Assembly: GCA_039566865.1 (NCBI GenBank)
Contig: CM076947.1
Span: 23,313,501-23,377,500 of the forward strand
Source of the DNA: Aurelia coerulea
Taxonomy: Eukaryota; Cnidaria; Scyphozoa; Semaeostomeae; Ulmaridae
Length of the DNA stretch: 64,000 nucleotides
Reading direction: 5' to 3'
Shown in pieces: positions 28,501-40,500 of the stretch. Both the position numbers and the translations under genes were made by a program. How positions within the stretch are numbered: the first letter of the stretch is position 1; each line of letters starts with the position of its first letter. Below the pieces are notes generated by a model that saw only the letters and a list, made by a program, of their open reading frames with translations, was not told where the DNA came from and made no database searches.

Positions 28501-31500
28501 AAGTGGAAGTATGCTTCAACGAAAACGTTTCTTAACTGATATTTTTCCAGTACTTGAGTTTCTTAATGCTTTTGGCGATCCGAGAGTAGAGTTTCCCACA
28601 AAGATTCTTTTGAAAAGGGGCCACCGGCTTACCAAGAAATAAGCTTCACAAGCTGGATCACGTCTAGGTTTTTGAAAGCAAATGTTAAGAACACAAACAA
28701 GGTGTAAGCATGTAGCTGAAAGGCTAAGCTATTTTTGAGATATTGTTTGGTTAGATTAAGACTAACCTCTGAAAAACCAATCCTAAAATATGGCGATTAA
28801 GCCATTTCATAGCATCTTTCTCCTTCTCCCGTCCATCTTTTTGAAAGACGGAACAAAGCCGAATTCCAAGTTTTGGATGGTAGCACGATTTTTGAATAAG
28901 GAACAGATATCGATCGTTTTCAAACAAAAAATTTCCCCAGATGATTTCAAGTCCACCCTTTACGTTATGTTTTCACAAAATGTTGACTGAAAAAGGAGTC
29001 TTTATTATTTCACTACAAGTGAGAAATAATGGATTCAAAATTTTCGAACGGTAATAATAGCTTGAAAAGCCTATGCAACAACTCAGATAGCTAAGCCTTT
29101 TGAATAAACGGTAGTACAAACCTTTTGCAATAACTTTTGTTTTCAGAAAGCTACATTAGCTATGATCTAGCTTGTGATGTTTATTGGGTAATCCGGTATT
29201 TGTATTGTACCGGGTGAGTGAAAAAAAAAGAAAAGAGGATCCCCGTTTGGAAGGCCACTGCTCCTGAATATTAAAGCAACATTGAGAACTGTCTTGTTTT
29301 ATTGCCAATATGTTCAGTTAGGTTCAGTAATTTACCCGGCCTTAATCGGCCATTTCTTCCCGTGGATATGAGAGATTTTCTGCAAAAAGCCCCTTCCAAA
29401 AACATGCAAACACGAATGAAAACAATGAGCAAATTTTCCTTGGTTTTACTTCCTAAAAATGATGACACTCGCATATATTCATGTATTTTGTCCTCTTGGG
29501 AAAATGGAATCCCCCTCAATAGGTTATTGATACCAGGGGGAAGACTCGTTCATCCTCTCAAGAGGATGGCACGTGCTAACGTGTGCAGAAGCCATTGCTG
29601 TAAGGCCCGTGTAAGGCAGATATGTAAGGGAAATTTGTACGTGATTTTGGGCACGTTTTGAAGGTTTCTTGAAGAGGCTTTCTTGAGAAAAATGGATTTA
29701 AGCAAGTCTACCATTAAACTGTATGATTGCCGAAATCATCATCTTGATATCCAGGGACCCGTGACCTTTCAAACGGGGATTCTTTTTATTGACTCACCCG
29801 GTATAAATAGTGTGTAAAATAGTGGCCAGACGTCATTCAAACAAAAACTATCGCTAAGATTTAGTTGCAAATTAAAGAAATATAGAGCAAGAAAATAACT
29901 TGATAATGAGCAATATGCCAGAATATGCCAGAAATTTCCTGCGATAAAGTGACAAATTTCCTGCGAGCCATTTTCGTCGAAAATTTCCTGGCAGCGCCGC
30001 TGCCGGCGCTGCCGGACATTTTCAAGCCCTGATCATCGTTCAGACGGTTCCACAAAGGCTTCCTCTGAATGAGAGTGACTCCATGCCAAATTTTACCGTT
30101 CTCGTAATCGGTAATTTGCACAGATGCTTAGTTCTGAGATCATATTGAATCTCTTTCCTTTCACGGGTGCCAAATGTATGATAGATTTAGGTGGTTCATT
30201 GACTTATAGCATCAATTTTTGGAGATTTTTAATGTGGATCGTCACAGTGTCACTTTTTCCCAAAAGTGTATCAAAGGAAGAATATTAAGGGAGTATTATT
30301 CATTGTGGAGCGTTCTCGACGCACGCTTATAATAAGTACGGTTAATGTTATCATTGGCATCTTTGCCACAAAACATTCACACTGATGGGCAACATAGGGC
30401 TAAAATCTTTAAAAAGGTCGGTGTTAAATTCTATTACAGTTTTCTTTGAATTAAATGGCTTGGGAGAAACTTAGGGTTCTTTGCTGTATATATGAAGCGG
30501 AAATTCATTAATATCTTGATTAGTTTTAAAATTGCGGCATTTATTAAATTTGATGTTATGACATCATCAAATTTCTAAATCCTAAACCAGAAAAGCTACA
30601 GATTTCTGCTTGCCACCATATTGTAGACCTTCATAAACTATGGCTTTCTTGAAGGTTGTATCATTTTTCCTCTATTGGTTTAGGATTTACGATGATTTGA
30701 TATTTTCAAAATTTTCCATGATTTTTTTCAAAAATAATTAAATTGCCATAATTTGGAAGAAAATCAAGATATCAAAAATGTCCATCGCAGATTTACAGCA
30801 AAGTACCATAAGTTCCTTTCCAGCCATTCAATTCAACGAAGAATATCATAGAATTTTATAACCACCTTTTTGAAGATTCAAAAGATTTGAGACTGATGGG
30901 CAATAGGTGAACGAACCTGCTGGTGCATGGCAACTGAGAACTTTCTCTTGTATGCTTCAAGATTTTCTTCCATTAACTTGAGTGTCTCTTCTCGGTTCGA
31001 TAATTCCTATCGTTTAAATAAAAATAATTAGCAAGAGTACATCAACTTTGCTACCCCTGCTATAAGAACATATTTTTTATCAAACTGAAACAGGTTCCTA
31101 ATTCGAGGTGAATGGTTTAGGAAAAACAGCCTCTGGGTTCATATTTTTGTAGGTTCTTATATGCGGGGATTTATTGTACCGGGTGTCCCAAAATGATGTC
31201 CCAAAATGATGTCCCAAAATGATGTATTATCGTTTGATTGCTTATATGTCCATAACTGATGAACCGATTTTCAAAACTGGTAAAACCACAACCAACATCT
31301 TAAAATACGATTTAGCCTTTAGGCAATCAAATGAAATAAAGTGTTTGAAAATCTGTTCATTGGTTATGGACATGTAGGCAATGAAACAATAATACATCAT
31401 TTTGGGACACCCGGTATGTCAACCCTCAAGTCATCAACGTTAGCATATCTATCGAGGTTTATCGAAGCTCAATTCAATAATTGAATAATTGAATCTATCA

Positions 31501-34500
31501 CTCTTCATAGCGATTTAAGCAATGTATATACAGCAACCGGGTGAGTAGAAAAATGGCCTAGCGCTTGAGAGCCCACTGCTCCCTGAATATAAAAGCAATG
31601 ATATTTTGCAATATTTGACCAAATGGCTAAAAGGATAAACTATTTTTAGAATTTTTCCTAGCTGAAATCGGTCACTCCGTTCATATTTTAAAGGGGATTT
31701 AAAAAAGTCCCTTGAAGAGACCTTAGAAAACGTGCTAAAATCGTGGGTAAGTTCCCCCATTATGTTTACGTAACAGCAATGGCTTGAGCATGCTTTAGCA
31801 TGTGCTATCCTCTTTAGAGAATGAAAATGTCTTCCCCCTGGTATGAATGACTAATTCAGGAGGATTCCATTCTCTCAAGAGGACAAAATACATGAATGCA
31901 TGTAAGTGTCATAATTTCTAGGAAGGAAAAGTAAAGGGAAATTTTGCTCATCGTTTTCATTCGTTTTTGCAGGCTTTCGAAAGGGGCTTTCTGCAGAAAA
32001 TCTCACATAACGACGGGAAGGAATGGCCGATTAAAGCCGGGTAAATTACTGAACCTAATTGGACATATCGGGAACAAAACAAGACAGTTTTCAACAGTAT
32101 CACTTTCGGATACAGGGAGCAGCATTTTTTCAAACGCCGGGCCTTTTTATTGACTCACCCGGTAGATTTTCTCAATTCTTTATTGTTTCTTCCCTAGTAC
32201 TTACAAAGAATGTTGAAAGATTACAGGACCGAATACTGCCATGTAGCATAGGTTCTAGCCTGTGTTCCAGACCCCAGTTCCGAAAAGGAACACAGGCTAA
32301 TCTAGCCTGTTAGCCAGACCCAATTTCAAAGGAAATAGTGGTCTGTTCAATACCGCCATAAAGCTTGTTCAAACCTCGTTTGAGAATTCCTCAGAATAAT
32401 TTGCTGATTATTTGTAAAGAAACCATTTACCCAGGAAGCTCTTTGAAATTTTTTTGAAAAAGAATAATGCAATTTGAATACGCCCTGATTACTCTTTGTT
32501 CCACCTTGCATAGAAATTTAATCTCTGACCTAAGGGTCTAATCATGCAATTTGATTAAGCTGTCTCTTTGCTGCACTAAACTAGTTCGCTCTTTGTTTTC
32601 ATGATAATATTCTGACCTGCGAGATAATTATGCGGATACATTTTCCACAAAACTTGGAAAACGGCCCTCTTGAAATAGAGGCTTTCAACAAGCTTTATGG
32701 TGGTATTGAACAGACCACTATTTCCTTTGAAATTGGGTCTGGTTAGCAGGCTACATAGGTTCCAATTCTTTAAAAAGGCTGGTGTAAAATTCAATGACCT
32801 ATCTTTTTTAACTGACTCACTTCAAAGAAACTTTAGCTATTTCTCTATAATTCTACCGTTGGACGTTTCTGAAATCTTCAATATTTTCAGAATTAGAGTG
32901 TTTTTCTTCTTTTTCAAGAATTCAAAACAAATTTTCAAAAAACTTAAAACCATCATGGTTTCTAAATTGCTTGACGCAACATGAAATAATTTCGAAGAAA
33001 ACCATAGTTCATGAATATCTACAATATGGTATTAATTCTGGTTTATGATTTAGAAATTTGATGACGTCACATTCTCAAATGAGTTGAAATGTAAGATACA
33101 ATGTTATTTCGAAAATATTCAAAACTTCTTAGAAGTCCAACGGCAGAATTATAGGTAAGAATCTAAAGTTTCTCTCAAGCAATTCAGTCAGAAGAAATAG
33201 GTCATAGAATTTTACACCCACCCTTTTACGCCGAGTTAAAGATTTAGAACCTATGCTCTGCCATGGACTACAAACAAACTCACCTGGAGAATCTGGATAA
33301 GAAACTCATTTAGGCTTGCAATAATATCAACTGACGAGGGAGTCATTCCTTCGGGTAACTGGAACGGATTCAATTTGATCACTCCTTGTCCTACAGAAGA
33401 AATAATGTGCAAGAGCATCATTGACAGTTGTAATCATATCCAGATACCGTACCATGATGATCATGTTGAAGTGGAGAAAAATGTCCTTTCTTACAATCAA
33501 GAGCCAAGTATCTTTAGAGTGTAAAATATAAATTGAGAAGTCAAAAACATTAATAATGTTCTGTAGCTAACAATATTCTACAAAGCATAGGGCTCAAATC
33601 TTTCAAATCTTTAAAAAGGTCGGTGTAAAATTCTATCATATTTCTCTTTGAATTGGATTGCTTGAAAGGAACTTATGGTACTTTGCCGTAAATCTGCCGT
33701 GGAAATTTTATAATATCTTTATTTTTTTCAAAATTGCGGCAATTTGATAATTTTTGAAAAAATTCATGGAAAATTTTGCAAAAATTTAAATCATTGTAAA
33801 TCCTAAACTAATAGATGAAAACATTACATAACCTTCAAGAAAACCATAGTTTATAGAGGTCTACAATATGGTGGCAAGCAGAAGATAGGGGAAATTTGCA
33901 TTGCACATGCGCAAAAATTTCACAGGGGTATGAGGTAAAATTCGAAGGGAATGGAAAATGGAAAAGAAGCTTGGACTTAGAGCACCATTGTTGACATTTC
34001 ATTTGGTTTGGAGTTTGGACAGGAAGACAAATCTCTCGTAAATGGTGTTGAAGTCAAGCAGGATTTGCAAAGGTTAGTCTACCAAGCATACTTATATCCT
34101 TAAAAATCATTAATTATCATTCTCAGATGATTTAATCATTCAGTTCAGGCCTAATATTAGGCCCTACTAGGGCCGCCCTACTACTTTGGCATTGGACCTC
34201 CTTCCTACTTTGTTAGCCGACAAGACAAGAAGCAGGTTGAATGTGATTCTTCGATCAGGCCTAACTAAGTGCGTGGAATACTCCCTGTGTCTTTTTAAGC
34301 AAGATCTCAAAAAACAAATGGCAGTTGTTTTTAATTTTAGGGCGATTTTGTTTTGGCTACAAAACCGAAATATTGATGGATGGTCCCTCTATTATTACTC
34401 GCAAAGCACAGGAGATCCCACACCAATAAATGAAATACACATATATTTCTTTTGAGAAACCAAGGTGTCTGGGGCTGGTAGGCAGTTTCTTAAATGTTTG

Positions 34501-37500
34501 GGTCATTTTGCTGTTAAAAGTTTCTTACGTGTTTCTTATTTTTTAATGCCGGAAGTGTTCAGCTAACTTCATTTTGTCTGAAGGGTTCCCAAAGTACTTA
34601 GTAAGATCTAAAAACAACTAAGTAACATAATTCGCACTCAAAACAATGTCCAAACAGTTGCTATAACTGGACAGTGTCAGAACATTTTTGAGTGCGATGG
34701 GAATTTCCGAAATATTGAGCCTACCGTTTCTTATAAGCGGTTTCGTACAAAAAAATACGTGTATGATATTGAAGAACATTCCCAGAGAAACAGCTGAGAA
34801 ACTTTCAGTACTGATAAATTTGATAAATTGAAAAAATTCAGCAGTTCCTACTTTCTTATTTTCTTGTTAATTCTTAGCTATTTGTAATTTTTATGAGTTC
34901 CTTTTTCAATTTTCCAGATTTTTCCTAGAAGACGTTGATGAGCATTGATGGTCAATAATGTGCAAACCTTGACCCACTTCTCCTCTTACTGCACAAGATC
35001 AACAATTAACAATTGATTCTGTAGACATTCTCGTAGCTCATAGATACAGTGAAGTCATGAAACATGCAAAAAATGCATTTTCAAGCAGTTGTCTGCTTGT
35101 GCAAGAGGTCTCTTCTACAATGATGTCAGCAAAGAAAACTCCAGGGGGGCTATTTAAGATGTTGAGGGTATGGGCATATTCCACCCATACGGGTGGGATT
35201 TGGAACCAAGAATTTCGAAACAAGAGTCCCTTTTTGGCAGAGTTTTCTCAACGATAGGTGGCAGCAATAGCACTAGTAAGAAGTATATACATAATTATAT
35301 TATATTAGTGTGAAGTTCATTCTTATGCCAGTTTACATATCAATAAGATTTCTAGTGTTGTTCACATAGCTTAATCTTCAGTTTTAATGAATATGTGAAT
35401 ATATTACATGTCAAGATGTATGCTTTCCTAGCATTTCCTCCTGTCTGTGGCACTAGCGTTGTAACAGATGTGCCAAAATGATCTTCACTTTTTTAATCAG
35501 CCAATTTTTTAATCAGCCTATGAGATAATTATAGATTTCGAAGACTGAGTTAAACTTAGAAAATAATACTGGATTGTTTATTCTAGAGAATAAAGTTCAT
35601 TTCAGCATACCTCCTGGTGGAAAGCCCCAGTACAGTAATGGATTGATTACTGTAAATCATTTTTGGACATGGCCAAATGTACTGGCCACCAGGGGAGGGG
35701 GTACTTCACTAAAATTCATGCAGAGGTGTGTGCCACCAGGATTTCCAATATGACCTAATTCCAGAATTTCTGTCAGATATTGATACCCTATCCCAGAATA
35801 TAGGTCAGATATTGATACCCAATCCCAGAATTTTGAAGAAATAACAAAAAGCAATTCAATGTTAAAGGGTCTGTTTCATCCAGCATGCCTTGCACGTGCC
35901 ATCTCTTAGTTGGCCTTTGTTGCCGCCATTATCATGGCCATTTTCATTTTCTTGGTGATTGATTTTAATTCACCAATTTTATTGTGAAATCTTTGATCAT
36001 ACTGTATCATATTTTATGGTCAAGAGGAAGTAACAAAAATTGGACCATGGATAATGTTTGACCATGCCTTGACCTGACCATAGGTCAAATATAATTTTCC
36101 AACCAAAACATGATCAACACATTTGGTAATTTCATTTTCAAAACATGGTCTTTTGACCATTCAACATATTTTCCTACCTTTTTTAAACATGTTGCTTTCA
36201 TAATTGAGCATCAGGGAATCAGTGGCGTCGTGGGAGCATGATTTTAGGGGGGGCCAAGGGTCAGAATTTTCCGACAAAGACACATTTTTCCGACAAAAAT
36301 GAAGCAGGAATATAACGTATAAAAAGTGGCAAAATGTCTCAGAACTTTTGTCATATAAAAGTTCCATGATAGCGAAGAATTTTTCAAAGGGACACAGCAG
36401 TCCTGTTAAGAGGCGATTCTTGTTGGAGGTGAGGCTGTTGTTGAGACGTGATTGATGTTGGGGGTGATGCTGAAGCTAGATGCGCAAGGAGGGAGGAAAA
36501 CTGGGGGTCCGGGGGCTTGCCCCCGGGAAAATTTTCTGTGACCACGCCCTTTAGATCGTTGCAAAACGCCCCTATTTTGTAGAATCTACTGTTTGTTTTT
36601 CATGGGAAATTTCGAAAAAAGGACCTCAAAAGCACTGAAAAATAGATCGTTTTCAAATTTTAGATAACAACGTGATAGCTTGATATAAATCTTCATTCCT
36701 ATAAGCATCCGTTTACAGAAACTGAAAGTAATCCCATCTTAGTAATCATTTCCATCTTCCTCAACAATATTCACTTGTGCAAATTCTGACGAGCAACTCA
36801 TTGAAAGCTTAATGCACAACCCATAAGGCATAAATGCATGACATTTTTTAAGTATGAAGCGTGCAAAATGAATTGTAAATTTATCGTTTTTAACCACCAA
36901 AATGAAGGTAAAACGACCGAATTTTTGGGGAAAACTCCAGGAATGTTTTGACCGAAAGCATTTGTCTGAAATTTCTTCGTCCGAAAATTTTGCGCCTATT
37001 GTGTCTATTTTTCCAATAGAAAACACACTTTTCTATCGATTGAAAAAGGAATTTTTTGCAGAAAAATGAACGAAGGACCTAGTTTTTTGCCGAAAGGCCT
37101 ACTTTTTCATCAAAAACTACGTTTTCGCGACCGAAAAAGCGATATTTCATGTACACATTGCGATTACCATAAAGTAGCTATGTAAAGAAAATAGATTAAT
37201 TCAATTTTTTTCGATTTTCCGACAAGAGTGGAAAACTGACGAATTTTCCGACAACATTTTCACAGGGGGGGCCATGGCCCCCCCTGGCCCCCCCGGCCAC
37301 GACGCCACTGCAGGGAATTCTTTCCACTTTTGCAGAACTCTAAGAAAATTCCCACTTTCAAATTCTTGTGACAAACAAACCGCAATTTTGCCAAAGTACC
37401 CCTATATATCAGATGAAAGCTCAAAATTTCCTCTATAAACCCATATAAAGGAAGTTGTGCGGCAAGCCTGATTTCTGAACTAAAATTTTAATTTTCAGTT

Positions 37501-40500
37501 AGTTCTCAAAGGGGTCTGGTAACAGGAAATTCTTGAAATTTTTGCAGAATTCTCCAAATATCAGCATTTTCAAATTCTTGTAACAAGAGAACCGCAATTT
37601 TGCCAAAGTACCCCTATATATCAGATGAAAGCTCAAAATTTCCTCTACAAACCCACATAAAGGAAGTTGTGCGGCAAGCCTGATTTCTGAACTAAAATTT
37701 TAATTTTCAGTTAGTTCTCAAAGGGGTCTGGTAACAGGAAATTCTTGAAATTTTTGCAGAATTCTCCAAATATAAGCAGTTTCAAATTCTTGTAACAAGA
37801 GAACCGCAATTTTGCCAAAGTACCCCTATATATCAGATGAAAGCTCAAAATTTCCTCTACAAACCCATATAAAGGAAGTTGTGCGGCAAGCCTGATTTCT
37901 GAACTAAAATTTTAATTTTCAGTTAGTTCTCAAAGGGGTCTGGTAACAGGAAATTCTTGAAATTTTTGCAGAATTCTCCAAATATCAGCATTTTCAAATT
38001 CTTGTAACAAGAGAACCGCAATTTTGCCAAAGTACCCCTATATATCAGATGAAAGCTCAAAATTTCCTCTACTAACCCACATAAAGGAAGTTGTGCGGCA
38101 AGCCTGATTTCTGAACTAAAATTTTAATTTTCAGTTAGTTCTCAAAGGGGTCTGGTAACAGGAAATTCTTGAAATTTTTGCAGAATTCTCCAAATATCAG
38201 CATTTTCAAACTATTGTAACAAGAGAACCGCAATTTGCCAAAGTACCCCTATATATCAGATGAAAGTTCAAAATTTCCTCTGCAAACCCATATAAAGGAA
38301 GTTGTGTGGCAAGCCTGATTTCTGAACTAAAATTTTAATTTTCAGTTAGTTCTCAAAGGGGTCTGGTAACAGGAAATTCTTGAAATTTTTGCAGAATTCT
38401 CCAAATATCAGCATTTTCAAATTCTTGTAACAAGAGAACCGCAATTTTGCCAAAGTACCCCTATATATCAGATGAAAGCTCAAAATTTCCTCTACAAACC
38501 CACATAAAGGAAGTTGTGCGGCAAGCCTGATTTCTGAACTAAAATTTTAATTTTCAGTTAGTTCTCAAAGGGGTCTGGTAACAGGAAATTCTTGAAATTT
38601 TTGCAGAATTCTCCAAATATCAGCATTTTCAAACTCTTGTAACAAGAGAACCGCAATTTTGCCAAAGTACCCCTATATATCAGATGAAAGTTCAAAATTT
38701 CCTCTGCAAACCCATATAAAGGAAGTTGTGCGGCAAGCCTGATTTCTGAACTAAAATTTTAATTTTCAGTTAGTTCTCAAAGGGGTCTGGTAACAGGAAA
38801 TTCTTGAAATTTTTGCAGAATTCTCCAAATATCAGCATTTTCAAATTTTTGTGACAAACAAACCGCAATTTTGCCAAAGTACCCCTATATATCAGATGAA
38901 AGCTCAAAATTTCCTCTACAAACCCATATAAAGGAAGTTGTGCGGCAAGCCTGATTTCTGAACTAAAATTTTAATTTTCAGTTAGTTCTCAAAGGGGTCT
39001 GGTAACAGGAAATTCTTGAAATTTTTGCAGAATTCTCCAAATATCAGCATTTTCAAACTCTTGTAACAAGAGAACCGCAATTTTGCCAAAGTACCCCTAT
39101 ATATCAGATGAAAGTTCAAAATTTCCTCTGCAAACCCATATAAAGGAAATTGTGCGGCAAGCCTGATTTCTGAACTAAAATTTTAATTTTCAGTTAGTTC
39201 TCAAAGGGGTCTGGTAACAGAAAATTCTTGAAATTTTTGCAGAATTCTCCAAATATCAGCATTTTCAAACTCTTGTAACAAGAGAACCGCAATTTTGCCA
39301 AAGTACCTCTATATATCAGATGAAAGCTCAAAATTTCGTCTACAAACCCATATAAAGGGAGTTGTGCGGCAAGCCTAATTTCTGAACTAAAATTTTAATT
39401 TTCAGTTAGTTCTCAAAGGGGTTTGGTAACAGGAAATTCTTGAAATTTTTGCAGAATTCTCCAAATATCAGCATTTTCAAATTCTTGTAACAAGAGAACC
39501 GCAATTTTGCCAAAGTACCCCTATATATCAGATGAAAGCTCAAAATTTCGTCTACAAACCCATATAAAGGAAGTTGTGCGGCAAGCCTGATTTCTGAACT
39601 AAAATTTTAATTTTCAGTTAGTTCTCAAAGGGGTTTGGCAACAGGAAATTCTTGAAATTTTTGCAGAATTCTCCAAATATCAGCATTTTCAAATTCTTGT
39701 AACAAGAGAACCGCAATTTTGCCAAAGTACCCCTATACAGCAGATCAAACCTCAGAATTTACTCTACAATCCCATATGAAGAGCGTTGTGTGGCAAGCCT
39801 TATAATTAGCCTAAATATACGGATTATTGTACTTGCCTTCGCAACCAGCATATGGGCCTAACTTCACTTTGTCCTCTCAAAACATTCACTCGGCTTTAAA
39901 ACCCAACAGTTTTCTGTAACGATCCCGGCGGATTTTGATGCTGTTATCATTTTTCAACAATATTGACTGAATATTCTAAGTTTTTTAACTTTGTTTTACG
40001 ATTTATGCCTTGATGTTTCGACAGTTTTTCGAAGATTTACAACCTCATGCAAAATTCGCGGCAAAATGCGCACGCATAGGTTCTGGCGGCCATGACACCT
40101 AAATGCAAATTTCCCCTATCTTGGCAAGCAGAAATCTGTAGCTTTTGTAGTTTAGGATTTAGAAATTTGATGACGTCATAGCCTCAAATTTAATAAATGC
40201 CGCCATATTGAAACTAATCAAGATATCAATAAATTGCCACGGCAGATTTACAGCAAAAAAGCCTAAGTTCCTTCCAAGCTATTCATTTCAAAGAAAACGG
40301 CAATAGAATTTTACACCAACCTTTTTAAAGATTTGAGCCCTTTGTTATTCTACAATACCGTTTTGCATGTTCAGTTACAGCTCGATCCGGTTGTTCAAAA
40401 TTGGTATTAGGCTAATACAGGATTAGGACTATGCAAATGACTACAGAATTACGTTTTTAATACAAGATTATCAATGATCGATAATTGAAAATCAACAAGT

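Larger units (their letters stand above)
33882..40122. mobile_element. 6.24-kb inverted-repeat DNA element carrying a satellite array
   Basis: Perfect inverted ends of 21 bp (AAGATAGGGGAAATTTGCAT plus T). Target duplication GGCAAGCAG at 33873-33881 and 40123-40131, whose empty-site form GGCAAGCAGAAATCTG is seen in sister copies of the host element. Contains a hAT-like insertion (36220-37310) and the 212-bp array (37313-39805). No transposase was recognised. Codons near 33990-34070 (EFGQEDKSLVNGVEVKQDL then a GTTAGT donor-like site) and the open frame at 34186 may be coding remnants. A 9-bp duplication fits Mutator-like enzymes, but this is inference. Confidence 0.85.
33587..40343. mobile_element. 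AGCATAGGGCTC-family element split by the 6.2-kb element
   Basis: Left part 33587-33881, right part 40123-40343. Termini AGCATAGGGCTCAAATC and GATTTGAGCCCTTTGTT. ATTCTACAA flanks both ends (about 33578 and 40344), a 9-bp duplication. Confidence 0.8.

Noticed and set aside
29302..29661. 119-residue open frame
   Set aside because: Lies wholly inside a TACCGGGTG element; no transposase motifs and not open in sister copies.
37313..39805. CRISPR-like regularly spaced repeat
   Set aside because: Units are contiguous 212-bp copies without unique spacers, in an animal nuclear intron.
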